Shown: piece by piece, positions 25,590-63,996 of the stretch
Layout of the letters: every line of letters begins with the position of its first letter
Position numbering within the stretch: position 1 is the stretch's first letter
DNA from: Bradysia coprophila
Lineage: Eukaryota; Arthropoda; Insecta; Diptera; Sciaridae
DNA length: 64,000 nt
NCBI RefSeq assembly: GCF_014529535.1
Contig: NW_023503296.1
Span: 372,001-436,000 of the forward strand
Direction: 5' to 3'
Notes under the pieces: model-generated
Databases searched by the model: none
What the model was told of the DNA's origin: nothing
The model's input: the letters and a program-made list of their open reading frames with translations, nothing else
Position numbers and translations under genes: made by a program

Positions 25590-25745
25590 AGGTTGACCCG
25601 AATTGAATTTCAACCGGAACCTGAACTAAAATTTCAGCTTCGACCCGAACTTGACCTGAACTTGAAATATTCGATTCGGCTTTAACCGAACCTGAATTAG
25701 TTAGACCCGTTTCAGGTAACCCGAAATTGTTCCACCAGGAATCAC
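25590..25745. repeat. Degenerate CCTGAA/CCCGAA short repeat
   Basis: Words such as GACCTGAAC, GACCCGAA and AACCTGAA recur at irregular 10-20 bp intervals. Not coding. Confidence 0.4.
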
Positions 25746-26465
25746 AAATTGTTGCGAAAAGTTTCGGGCTCCAGTCCGACCGTTCCAAGCATTAATTGCC
25801 TAAAGTCAAGTCCGATCCTGTAAATTATTGACCATCGCATTCCTCACTGCAGACACTACACATTTAGCTATACTCAAGTTTCCCAGTTCATTAATTGAAA
25901 CGGTTCTGTGTTGATGATGGTTGACAAGATCAAACGAAAATTTTCATTCGAATGTGTTCATGATGAGTAAAGGATCCAAAACAATTTGAAAAATTTATAA
26001 ATAGATGAACCTAGTATAATCCTCTCATTGATGGTCTAAACTCAGATCAGAGCGCACCCGTTCTCGAACTGTATGAAACTAAAAGACGTTCGTTTCGTGT
26101 TTGATTTTTTCTCGATATTTTTGCATAGTCATTTCAATTAGATGATCGTCCACTTTCGTCTATTATTCAGTTCAAAATAAATTAAATGACAATAATTTTA
26201 ATGACTAAAAGTAATTGATCTAACATTTTCAGAGAGTTCATTAATAAAGAAAAAATGGTAAAAGCTAAGTAAATTAAATTGCCACTCGGAAAATGACTAA
26301 TTTGTTCAGTGTTGATGGAAAATGAGATGATTCGACAATGTTTAGAAAATTTTGAATAAAATTCGACATTTAAGACAGACACACTCACTGACACTATACA
26401 CACTGTCACGTACACCATTTTTAAGTAACATTAAAAAAAAATCTTTTTGATCGACTGCGGCTGAA

Positions 26466-53870
<27,405 letters not shown>

Positions 53871-56612
53871 AATTAGATTTTAGTTGCACTCGTTGTTTCC
53901 CGATTCTATATCATATTTTCTTGTGTGTGGAACAACTCAACTGGTTTTTTTGTTTTTCAACAATACCGTGGACAATGTGGATATGCCTTCCGTCAGAGGA
54001 CAACTTTGTCTTCATATAAAAAAAAATCTATCCAAAATAACCGACAACAAAATATAAATAAAGATATCTTTTCACCAAATGATATCTTTGCTAAACACTC
54101 AATTCAACCACCTCATTCACATATACAATTAAGGATTTTGTTTTATATTTAATTAAAATTCAAAAAATGTAAAAAAATGTTTCTTTTTTACACATTCATC
54201 ATATCAGTTATTATATTTCTTTCTGCACATTTCTATACAAATTTCCAACGATAATAAAAGACGATGATACAAATTATATATCCCGCGCGTTTATTCACCA
54301 CTTGTCTTTCACTTTACATTTAAAAAAAAGTAAAATCATAAACACCCGTACAATTCGATTTCCGTACAGCAACTGAAGAAGTGAATCTGAAATTGAATCA
54401 GTTGAAGTACTGAATGATTTTGCCCTTTTTCTTGTACATGCTTATACTGTATATGTACATCACTTCGTTAGGACTTCGTTCTACTACAAAATGAAATATA
54501 TTATTCGGATATACGTTTTCATATAGCTATATATAATACCCACTTGTTTTTAACTATGACTTACAGTCAAGAGTAATAGGTGTTTAGTATATATCAATAC
54601 GGGAAACACAAAAGTGGAATATACAATGATAACTTCGTCTGATTTTTTTTTGTAAATATTTTTTATTTTGTATATTCGCAGTGTGATGAATTGTACTGTA
54701 ATAGTTATTTTAATGATAGGATCTCTTGACGTATATAGAGGTGTTTTTACCTTTTAAAATTTACCTGCATAGAATGTATGTCGACGATTGACAGCGGTGA
54801 CGGAGAACAATCAGAACAGAAAATAATTTTGGAATACGTTACAGTGAAAACTAATTTCCTCATCATCTATGTCGCACTTTAAATGGGACAATTTCGTTAT
54901 TTTGAATTTCCACCAATGGAAAAAAGGGTTTTTTTTTTAAATGAATTCGTGGGTATGTTTCCTCAAAATGATCGTACAAAGCAGGATCAGGGCAATCCGC
55001 TTTTAACTTAGGGTACTCACTTGGCTGAAGATAAAGAGACTAAAGGTAACCGATTTTAGCTTTTTTATTTTTTTGATGGATCATCGGTTTTTTTTTTATT
55101 GGATGCTGGATTTTTGGTGCGTGAAGGATGCCTCTGCCTCCTGCTCCCCGACGGCTTGCTCCAGCTTGTCTTCCCATTCCTTTCTGACTTATTATCGTAT
55201 TAAATTTTTCATTTAATTCTATATTTTTGATTTCCATGCTTTATTTCAAGTCAATTTTTCCATTCTTATTTTTAGGCCAGCTACTGTAAATTGCAGGTCA
55301 AGTTTCATGCTATATTTCAAGGACTATTTTTTATATAATTTTAATTGGTTATTCCTTTAAAGTGTCTCACAGTGGAGAACCACAATGCGATTTGTTATAC
55401 TAATTTCATGATGTAGAAATGTTTGAATAAATAAAAAAAAAGAGTAAATAATTTGTTCTCGCATTATTCGTTCGTCAAGCGAACACGAATTTGCTTCGCC
55501 TGTTTTTCAGCTGATCCACCTATACCAGCAAAAGTGTTTATACAGATGAAACTCTTTCATTGAAAGTGTTACATACACGCGCGTGGTATTTTTAAACTGT
55601 CTAAACTTTACTGACATCCTCTGTACTATTTGATTTAAAAGAACTGTTTGTACACCCCGTCAATTAGAAAAGTTTTCTTTCTCTACACTAATTAATATTC
55701 ATGTGACGATTCATGTGAAGCAGCATTTCAGACTAATTTTTTATGAGAAATTTTCGATAAATTTGTAAATTTTACTTTCCTTGCGAAATGTGTACCTTTT
55801 GGGACCATTGAATGTACCGTCAAAATAACATACAGAACAAAAATATTTGATGTTTCGGTTGACTTTTCCTAAATTATTATAAATACAAGCGAGCGGACTG
55901 TCGAGAGGAGTAGCTCGCTTTCGTCAATACAGTTCGACGTTCGTTACACTCTCATTTGATGGTGATTGGCGCTACCTGCGACAGTACACAGCTTTGGGTA
56001 ACCGACTCGGGTAATGGCAGTCACAGAGTAAGGTACATGCGGAGATGTGGGTAAATACCGAGTAAATACTGGTAAATCGAATAATGTTGGTAGAGAAAAT
56101 ACCTGTTGACGAGAAAATGTATAGAAAATTTAGTACCTGTCGAATTACTGAGAGTAATTGATTGAAATGTTCCAAATCGGTTTTAAATCTGACAAGGAAA
56201 CGATAATTTTTGTGTAAAATGACTTTTTTGGAAAATAAATTGAATATTGTCGCTCCATTTCAGGCTCCGTTTAAAAAAAATGAAAATTTCTATTTAGCAA
56301 TTTGTGTAAGCGTATTTTCTTTGCTTTGGTATGAACATTGATTAGATGACACAAAGCATACACAGATAAAAAATTAGATTAAAATTTTTAAACGTTTTGT
56401 AATTGTTCCACTCATACAGAGAAAAGACCATTTATTGACGTAAAAAAAAACTTGAATTTGTATGAGTGGATCAGCTGAAACGAAATAATCCGTCGACTGT
56501 AGAAATTAAAGAAATTAAAATTGGTAACAACGACGATAATTAAGAAAATGTAATTCCTATATAACTTAATGATTTAGGGTTAAATGAACGTAATTCTCAA
56601 TGGAATTAAATG
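53871..56612. other. Upstream region of tok; no gene seen
   Basis: The first 1-2 kb should hold the tok promoter, but no clear core element is placed relative to a known start. A TATAAATA box at 55878-55885 is followed by a GC-rich stretch unlike its surroundings (CAAGCGAGCGGACTGTC). GTTTTTCAGCTGATCCAC at about 55500 and GTGGATCAGCTGAAAC at about 56465 form a distant inverted pair, perhaps the ends of a 1-kb element. Confidence 0.4.
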
Positions 56613-57455
56613 TTAATTCCATAAAGATCCATAAAGGCGCGCACTGCTAATCCATAAAAAATTAAGATCTAACTCCAAATATCTGTCTGTGTAGTTCAGT
56701 ATGACATCATTCAAAATGGGCGTGTTTTTTTTGGGAATTTCCAGAGTTTTCCTCCCAATATAGAGTACAATTAATGCTTGAAGTGCCTTGCTTTTTAACA
56801 AAATTAGTGTTTCACCCGCCTTCGTAAGTGTCTTAACCAGTTCTTTCAGAACCTTGAGAATCAACCGCCGAAACTTGTTTTTAACGAGAAAATACAGAAG
56901 TTTGCCCGTGACGATTGTGGCGATGAATTTGGCAATGAATGTACATACCAGGTACGGCCGATTTTTCAAATTTCTGTCGAGTAATCTTGAACGCACTCAA
57001 TATTTTTGTCGAAGTAATATGAAAATGTTTGCGTTAGAATCTGTTTTTATACTCATTGTAATTTGGCACGTTCGTCGTTCGTGTCCGGCACTCTCAAAGT
57101 AACTGAACTGTAGAAAAAAAAAATACACTGCAATGCACTGCAATGATGGCGGTCGTTCTCTAAAAAAGGACAGTTAAATCAACACGTTTCGAAACTATAT
57201 ACTAGCAAAGTTCGTATCAACAAAAATGCTAAAGCATTTTTAAAACAAAGAGTCAACAAATACGAATTTTCTCAGTTTGAAGCCTACTTTCAAAAATACT
57301 TTCAATTGGCAAATCATAAACAGTATAAGTGTATGCCATTCTTCACTGAAACAAAACTTAAATCGCGCATGAAAGATTGTTATTGAAAACGTTGTACACT
57401 CGCGGAATTTTGAAAACCGACACAATTTCTGTTTCGTGATTTACTGTTTTTTTTA

Positions 57456-58185
57456 GCCCCGTACGAACTACTGGGGGCTTATAAGACTAATATGCCGTTT
57501 GCAACACGTCGAATTGGAAGCAGACAGTAAGGGCAAAGCATTTGGTTATGTTCATAGATGACGATCCGCAATAAAACAAGGCATCAGAACAGTCGGAGCG
57601 TTTGCTGCGACCTAGCCCCGTACGACCCGTAATCCTATTTCGTCCGTAACCATAATACGTCCGTAGCCGTAATACGCCCGGAACCCTAATACGTCTACAA
57701 CCCTCTAATGCGTCTGTTACCGCAAGTCAAGTTGGGCATGGTCAAATTTACTGAAAGTGTTCATTTTTAAAATTGCGCATAGCGCAATTACGAAAGCCCG
57801 TACGAAGTACCTCTCAAATAAAACCAACAATTTACGACATTATTTTAGAAACCCAAAATTTTTTGCCAACTTTCCATTGGGTATTCAATTACCTCTCAAA
57901 TGAAACAAAAACTAGCAAAATCGGATGAGATTTACTCGATTTATGTGCAAAAAACCCTTAGGGCCGAGTAACGACCTTTGAGCCCTCCCAACAAGCCCGC
58001 GTTGCATCTTACCCAAAAACAATATTCAGCAACTTTGTTCTACTCGTCAATACCTTTCATTTGATAGATCACAAGCAGCTATTGCGTGCTTATTTCGGTA
58101 GATATCGTCGAAAGACTGAAAAACACCTATAGGGCCCTAGCTCTGGAAGGGCCGACCCTAACATGCCAATTTTCGAACTTGACCT
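57456..58185. repeat. CCCCGTACGAA-family repeat block
   Basis: Begins GCCCCGTACGAACTACTGGGGGCTTATAAG at 57456, with further CCCGTACGA words at 57616 and 57796. It includes TTTGCAACACGTCGAATTGGA and near 58140 a block parallel to AGCTCGGGAGGGGTCGATCC of the 38 kb copy. It abuts the broken LRPPRC fragment. Confidence 0.6.
57627..57722. repeat. Minisatellite, about 17-bp units
   Basis: About five imperfect copies of a unit like TAATACGTCCGTAACC. GC-rich relative to surroundings; sits inside the CCCCGTACGAA-type repeat. Confidence 0.6.
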
Positions 58186-58189
58186 TACT

Positions 58190-58929
58190 TTTGTTGATAA
58201 ATCCGTTCTCTATGTAGGCTCTAACTAGCTGCATTATACGTTTCAGATGTAGGTCTCAAATTAGCCATAACCATGGTCTCCAAAACATTTTCACAATTCT
58301 CCACACTCTTATTCTTCGAGTGGCCCAATATCAATTGCGTTGAACAAATTTTCAGTTAACGGAAATCCTCGGCTTTTAATGTCTGCCAAAATTTTCACAA
58401 TTCCATCGGAAACTCCTCCATTTTCACAAGCCAAATATAGAAACTCTTCGTACAATTGAACTTCTCCATCGTAGTCGTATCAGTCGTATCGAGCTAAAAA
58501 TTCATTAAAATCGTCAATACTTCGACCGACAACTTTATATGCCCGTAACAACGCAACAATCTGGTCTTTTGTTGGCTGACCACATCTAAAAATTCCATCA
58601 TTCCAAATTGTATCGATGAGTTTCGACGTTTCTTGTCTGCCAGTATCGGGTAACATTGTGCAGCATTCTAATAGGAAAGCGGCTTCACTTGGCGACAAAT
58701 CATCATGTACGGTTGAGTTGACGACAGTGTACATCATTTTGTAATTCACACGTTTCACACGTTGTGTATTTGTTGGAGATGCAGACGATACAACGTTGCT
58801 TTGGATTTGATGATTCCTTCTGTAGTTGGAGACAACAACTTTAGACCGATACAAAATTGGTGTCCTTCGCAGGAAGTGTCTGATTATTGTAGTCATTTCG
58901 ATTAATTCGGATAAAAAAATACCCGACAA
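58190..58929 (-). pseudogene. LRPPRC / bicoid stability factor N-terminal fragment, disrupted
   Basis: The frame from 58929 (or the internal ATG at 58896) has an arginine-rich, mitochondrial-targeting-like start (MTTIIRHFLRRTPILYRSK). It continues as helical PPR-type sequence (LSPSEAAFLLECCTMLPD, then QIVALLRAYKVVGRSIDDFNEFLARYD). A tandem 9-bp duplication (58473-58481 and 58482-58490) puts a TGA at 58480. The same frame then resumes (YDGEVQLYEEFLYLACE, KILADIKSRGFPLTENLFNA). One extra base near 58334 shifts frame to LILGHSKNKSVEN..LRPTSETYNA, and a second shift leads to VRAYIENGF before a dispersed repeat takes over. LRPPRC stabilises mitochondrial mRNAs, but this copy covers only the first repeats of a far longer protein and is broken at least three times. 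Confidence 0.7.
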
Positions 58930-59015
58930 AAATACAAAACAATTGGTCGATTTTGTGGTTATGTTGTGACAGTCGCTGTCAAAAGAAGACAGAAAAAAGT
59001 AGATAGAGGTGTGTG

Positions 59016-59242
59016 CAAGGCTGTATACTTTGAGGAGGTCACGCAGACCGCCATTTTATTAGATACGCGGGAACACACCACTTCTGATGATTTTACATGT
59101 AAAAAAATTCACCACATCATCAAGACGACGAGAATCATCAGAGTAGGTGAATTTTTGAATGAAATCGGCCATTTTATCATCAACTGTGGTGTGTAACCCG
59201 CGTATCTGTATCTGCGTGACCTCCCCAAAGTATACAGCCTTG
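59016..59242. mobile_element. hAT-type MITE with 8-bp TSD GGTGTGTG
   Basis: GGTGTGTG at 59008-59015 and 59243-59250. The 227-bp element starts CAAGGCTGTATACTTTGAGG and ends CCCCAAAGTATACAGCCTTG, with inner arms TAGATACGCGGG / CCCGCGTATCTG. It lies about 90 bp upstream of the broken LRPPRC reading frame. Confidence 0.85.
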
Positions 59243-59297
59243 GGTGTGTGAAGGAGACTTGTGTCACAATTGTATTTTCCTGATTTTCCTTTATTTT

Positions 59298-59600
59298 CAG
59301 AGAAATGATAAAACCGGCCGCATCTGGCTATGACGTTTAAAAATTAGAAGACGATGGAGAAATTTTTCCGGCCAAAGTGTCAAAATTGTTTATCGCAAAA
59401 TATGTGATCAAATCTCAACATATTTCGATCAAATTACAAAATTTTGCGATAATGTTTCAATTTTGCGATATCGTTTCAATTTTACGATAATGATAAACCA
59501 AAATTTTCAAATTTTTGACATTTCAACGATTATATGAAAGACCTCCAGGTGCGCATTCTAGTCCGGTGAGCGACGAGCGGCCGGTTTTATCATTTCTCTG
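59298..59600. mobile_element. hAT-type MITE with 8-bp TSD TTTATTTT
   Basis: TTTATTTT at 59290-59297 and 59601-59608 brackets a 303-bp element. The termini are CAGAGAAATGATAAAACCGGCC and its complement. The interior is rich in TTTTGCGATA repeats. A further single end-like piece (CTTATCATTTCTCTG) lies at about 59807-59821. Confidence 0.8.
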
Positions 59601-60040
59601 TTTATTTTGTCCCAAAAAGTTTAGAGTTGCGTTCAACTTTCATAAAAGAGGGATTTTGTTTGAAATTTTGCTCGATGGAGGCAAGATATGTACTCACACA
59701 CATGCCTGCTGTTATCACAAACTTAGACAATCATATTATAATGGTTTCATATGTCAATTTTCAGCGCTCAGTATACGTGTTCTACCACAGTCATGAGTGG
59801 CCGCGCTTATCATTTCTCTGCACACATACCGTTCGCACATCAGTCCGATGCCATTAAGAAATTCGAACATCGAACATCGATAGGTCTTATCGAAAAGTTT
59901 GATGCCAACACTATAAATTTTATACGCGCGTACCAAATTGTCAAACGACGAAAGTAAAAAAACCAAATCAAGAGAATGTTAAATCCATTTTTCGGATTTT
60001 TTGCAAGTTCAAAATTGAATTTTTACATTGAAAGAAACTA

Positions 60041-61330
60041 ATGTCGCAACGTTCTCTGGTGGATGATATACTAGACATGGAAAATTTACATTCTAGTTCT
60101 GGTTCCAGTGGTAAGCAAAACAATTAGTGTTGATAATTGAGTGCAGCATGTCCGGTACCTCTATACAGTGTTTTCAGAGAGCAATTGAGAGCAACTAAAT
60201 GGTCAGTACCATTACTTGATGAAATGTAATTGTTCTTTCTAATTGTTTTATGTTGTATATGAAGCAATCCATGACCTGTCCCGTGACTAACGAAACTTTT
60301 AACCCAAATAGCTCAATATCCATTAGACTTTTCTTAGGGCATCTTGGACTCTCTTGAATTCTGTGAACGAGTGGATCAGTTAATGCTCCATCAAGGTTTC
60401 TCTAATAAAAGTCCTGTAGTTTTCGAGCAATTCTAAAACGATTTCTGTCCGTCACGGGACAAGGTCAAAGAATACGCCATATGCATTTAGTCTAGTTTTC
60501 ATTATTTGAATAATCAAAAGTATATATGTTTTGTCCAGAATCGTCTTCGTCTGGAGCTTCGTCTTATCAGCATGATAGTACCGAAGGTAAAGGATACATT
60601 CTCATAGTTCGAATCAACTTTAATAAATGTGTCCATATTGTAGGCACTGATCCAAAAAAGCTTAAAGGATCAGTTGAAGCGAATATGCTAGCACAACTGA
60701 TGAGAGATAATATAGTCACTGCATTGCAGAAGAGGTTGCCAAAAGCAGTCGGCGAGAGAATCAATCAAGAACAGATGTTTTTGCAGAATCGTTTCCGATA
60801 TTATTTAGCACGAGTTGTAACGCCAAAGCTGATTACTCTTAGAAACGAAACAGTTCAAGCATCAGGCAGCTGTTCCCGGATCGGATCAATCGAGGCCCTG
60901 TCCCAAAACAAAGAGGGAATTCTTCCATTCCACATCGACATGAAGCAATTCGTCGAGCAATGTGCAGGAATTGAAAACTGCAACGAAGGTAAAAAAAACC
61001 TTTAAATTGGAAGATTGAATGAGCGATATAACGGCAGCTTCTCCAACAGCACCCTTGACCCCGACCTCAGAATCAAACGCCATTAAACTAATGATGACTA
61101 CTACGGAGTGGCAGTTAAAACAACAGGATTACCCAGAAGATGCGATCTATGCAATTAAGTTTCGACTTTTGGAATTGCAGCGACAATTTTTAACTTACTT
61201 AGAGACAACTGACGCCCCATATCGCCTATTCCGGATGGAAAAAGAAACCGGTTTAGGTATTGTCATATGTTTTGAGCAAGATGAAAAAGAAACAAAATCG
61301 AAAAGTGTAAATGAGCATCAAACTCTATGA
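60041..61330 (+). CDS. Uncharacterised small protein, 4 exons
   Basis: Exons 60041-60110, 60539-60586, 60644-60988 and 61038-61330 join through GT-AG introns (two only 57 and 49 bp) into 251 residues. The ATG gives MSQRSLVDDILDMENL. Residues about 18-35 are serine-rich (SSSGSSESSSSGASS). A helical region follows (MLAQLMRDNIVTALQKRLPK, then NQEQMFLQNRFRYYLARVV), then a proline/threonine linker (SPTAPLTPTSE) and a second helical stretch (DYPEDAIYAIKFRLLELQRQ, FLTYLETT) before a charged tail. The 57-bp intron is a multiple of three, so retaining it would still leave an open frame; I prefer splicing because both sites are good. No signal peptide or membrane segment. I do not recognise the family. 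Consistent splice phases (all phase 1) and the poly(A) signal at 61341 support a real gene. Confidence 0.7.
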
Positions 61331-61340
61331 TATAATTAAA

Positions 61341-61346
61341 AATAAA
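61341..61346 (+). terminator. Polyadenylation signal of the uncharacterised gene
   Basis: AATAAA begins 11 bases after the TGA stop at 61328-61330. Confidence 0.5.
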
Positions 61347-61383
61347 ATTTATTTTATCAGAAGAAAACAAAAGTTCTACATTT

Positions 61384-62002
61384 TTAGTTCTGCACGAAAT
61401 ACTGGGGTCTTATGAGCTTACGCCTACCTGCTCGTACACATAGCGACGCGAAAGAGGCCTAATCCAAATTTTTCTTTTGTATTCCAGTCAAGCAGTACGT
61501 TTGTAACACGTCGAGTTCGACTAATGTTTGACTGAGGTTCCAAGGTGATTTCGAAATTACGTAATTACGTCTCAAATGTTAAAATTTCAACGGAAATCGA
61601 TACGACTGTGATAAGAGATGGATCCGTACTGACTTACCTTAATCATTCATTTCGTATACTCGCAAGGTGGCATTGTTATTCATTGCATTGTCACTGCACA
61701 CGCTTCACATATTTATGTTTCCTCCTATCGCTACCCTTTTCGCCTCTTGATTTTAACTCAACTTTTCTCTTCTACTGGTATTTCTTAAATTTGGGAAATT
61801 CCCCTGGGAATTGCATGTAATTTGTGTCATGTAACGCAGCTCACGAGAGAGTGTTTCATACAAAAATATTTGAAACGCTCTCACGTGAGCTACGTTTTTT
61901 GTAATACAAATTACGAGGAATTTCGTTGTTAGGAAATCCCAAAAATTCTCACTTTCATTGTTTCTGTTTTTATTAAACAAATGGAACTTTTGAAATGCAA
62001 AT
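61384..62002. other. Intergenic between the small gene and MetAP1
   Basis: Begins with a diverged CCCCGTACGAA-family end (CACGAAATACTGGGGTCTTATG at about 61390; GTTTGTAACACGTCGAGTTCG at about 61500). A short inverted pair, GTAACGCAGCTCACGAGAGAGTGTTTC / GAAACGCTCTCACGTGAGCTACG, lies at 61832-61892. No gene seen. Confidence 0.5.
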
Positions 62003-62008
62003 TTTATT
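62003..62008 (-). terminator. Likely polyadenylation signal of MetAP1
   Basis: AATAAA on the minus strand, about 160 bases past the stop codon; other AT-rich candidates exist. Confidence 0.35.
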
Positions 62009-62166
62009 TTAAGAATTCTCAAGAAACAAAAAAATTTGGATGTAGCAATCGCATTAAAAACAGGTTGCGTCCATTAATTTTAGGATTATCAATTATTTAA
62101 AAAAAAAACATCCCAACAAACGCGCGTTAAATAGAAAAAAAAATGTAAAAATTTTCGGTAATTCAT

Positions 62167-63537
62167 CTAAAAATTGTCCAAAAACCACGGTTGTCCGTTA
62201 TTCGTACGTCGTCTGGTCATTATTTCACAACCCGTTTCCGTTACTAAAAGAGTTTGTTCGAATTGAGCACTCCACAGGCCATCTTGAGTTACGGCTGTCC
62301 AGTCATCGGGCCATTGAGCGTCACGCCAGGTTCCTTCGGAGATCATTGGCTCGATTGTAAAAACGTTTCCGGCTTTCATTACACCCACAGCATTATTTTC
62401 TGAAATTCGAACATTATTGATTGGAGCGAATCGAGGGGAACAAAACGGTAAATATTACTGGCATAGTGTGGTACATTCGGTGCGGTGTGGAATAACCGAT
62501 GGATTCCATGTCCACAGTAACTCTTCACGACACTGTAGCCATGTGTTTGAACATGCTTTTGGATTACATTTCCGATTTCTCGATATCTTTCGCCCGGCTT
62601 AACTATTTCGATTGCCTTACTCAGCGCTTCATAGGTTACTTTGACTAAGTTTTTGTGCTTGTCGGAAACATTGCCAACGAAAAAGGTTTCATTGAGATCA
62701 CCGTGAAAGCCACGATGATACACTGTCACATCTACGTTGCACAAATCGCCATCCTAGTAACTCGTACCAATTAGTGATAAAAGTTCAATCAAAGTAAAAA
62801 CGCCAATACCTCTAATGGTCTTGTGTCAGGTATGCCATGACAAATAACTTCGTTGACTGAAGTGCAACAGGAAGCAGGAAATTTGTAATAATTCAAAGGA
62901 CTCGGATAGCATTCTCGTTCGATGCATGCCTCATGTACCACACGATCTATTTCATCAGTGGTAACGCCGACACCAACAGTCTTAGCCGCTTCGTCTAGCA
63001 CTTCACGACCCAATTTACACGAAACTCTCATCGATTCGATTTCTTCATCGTCTAGTACCTTAATAGTGGTGTTACCTACCAACAACTGAGGTTAGATCGG
63101 ATCGGTTTCATTGAAAACTATCATTGAAAACTTACCACGAAAACTCTCTTCACTTAACGGTTTACCGGCAGGATGATCAGCATAATCAGGACGACCAATG
63201 CTAGTTGGCACCGTACGGATCGGAGTCTGTTCCCAGGGACGCAATTTGCCGGTAAAAGTGTAATAAGGCCATGGATTGTAAGCAACATGTCCTGGGTCAG
63301 TCGCACCAGTCTCACCCTCTAATAGCAAATCATCAATTCAACGTAAGTCTTCCCATTAAATTGGTTTCGCATCTTACTTGCTAACGCATGTATAACTTTA
63401 TGTCCTTTCCATGCCGACTTGAAACACTCTTGTGAACAGAAAAATGATCCCTGAATTCCAATTTTGAGGCATGTCGGACATTGCAGTGTTGCAGGCTTGT
63501 CGCAATTCGGTGTTTCACATTTATGTGATGATGTCAT
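62167..63537 (-). CDS. Metap1: Methionine aminopeptidase 1, complete, 5 exons
   Basis: Removes the initiator methionine from nascent cytosolic proteins at the ribosome. Exons: 63378-63537, 63136-63318, 62810-63075, 62459-62753, 62167-62399, all GT-AG, joining to 378 residues, close to the usual length of about 385. The N-terminus is the MetAP1-specific zinc finger ([17 protein letters not shown], then [13 protein letters not shown]). It is followed by YTGKLRP-like ([12 protein letters not shown]) and RPDYADHP. The catalytic fold keeps its metal ligands: Asp in NVDVTVYH, Asp in HGDLNETFF, His in [15 protein letters not shown], Glu in FTIEPMI and Glu in AQFEQTLLV. The substrate-pocket [10 protein letters not shown] stretch is intact. 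The exon 3 acceptor at 63075 was chosen because the nearer CAG would bring a stop. The gene is convergent with the uncharacterised gene to its left. Confidence 0.95.
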
Positions 63538-63673
63538 AATTAATCACTACGACTTTGTGTATCAAATGAAATGAAATTTAAAAAAATTGAAATTCACAAT
63601 CCGGTTTCACAGAAAAATTCTTTCAGAAAAGACTGAATCGATGTTCGAATTTCTATATGTCAAGTACGTCAAG

Positions 63674-63696
63674 ACACACACACACACACACACACA
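63674..63696. repeat. (AC)n microsatellite
   Basis: About 11.5 uninterrupted AC units. Confidence 0.9.
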
Positions 63697-63920
63697 GTGT
63701 AATGCATGTGTGCTTATAATGTCCCAGTCAAACTTTAAGTAATTTCTTTGGCGGCAAATTTGATATGGGATGAAACTAGAGGCCATTGGTAGTAGATCTT
63801 CCATCCGTCATAATTGCAATTGCAGGACATTCGATATTTTCAACGTTGCAAATTGGCAACGGACTATTAGAATTTCTACGAGTAAGTGTTACATAGAAAG
63901 CGAATGAAGGAAAAATCATC

Positions 63921-63996
63921 TTGCCGCGGATGTGAACACGGGACCTCTCCATTATGAGTCGAGAGCTCTAGCGCCAAAGCCACGGGTTCAGCCAAA
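63921..63996 (-). repeat. tRNA-Met-like pseudogene or SINE head
   Basis: On the minus strand, GGCTTTGGCGCTAGAGCTC resembles a D-arm/A box. CTCGA-CTCATAA-TGGAG resembles an anticodon arm with CAT in the loop. GGTCCCGTGTTCACATCC resembles the T-arm/B box. The acceptor stem does not pair, so it is a decayed tRNA or a tRNA-derived SINE start cut by the window edge. Confidence 0.45.

Larger units (their letters stand above)
21720..26465. other. Intergenic, repeat-rich, no gene seen
   Basis: Holds one end of the CACGGTGGGG foldback family (21981), a CGAT-rich palindromic patch (22855-23060), a TTAA-flanked MITE (23210-23509), two inverted repeats (24360-24632 and 24692-25060) and a degenerate CCTGAA/CCCGAA repeat (25590-25745). 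The 3' end of the tolloid-family gene lies at its right edge; I see no canonical minus-strand AATAAA immediately downstream of that stop. Confidence 0.55.

Noticed and set aside
55878..55930. Heat-shock-like promoter
   Set aside because: TATAAATA followed by a GC-rich leader is suggestive, but the spacing to an initiator is wrong and no heat-shock gene follows.
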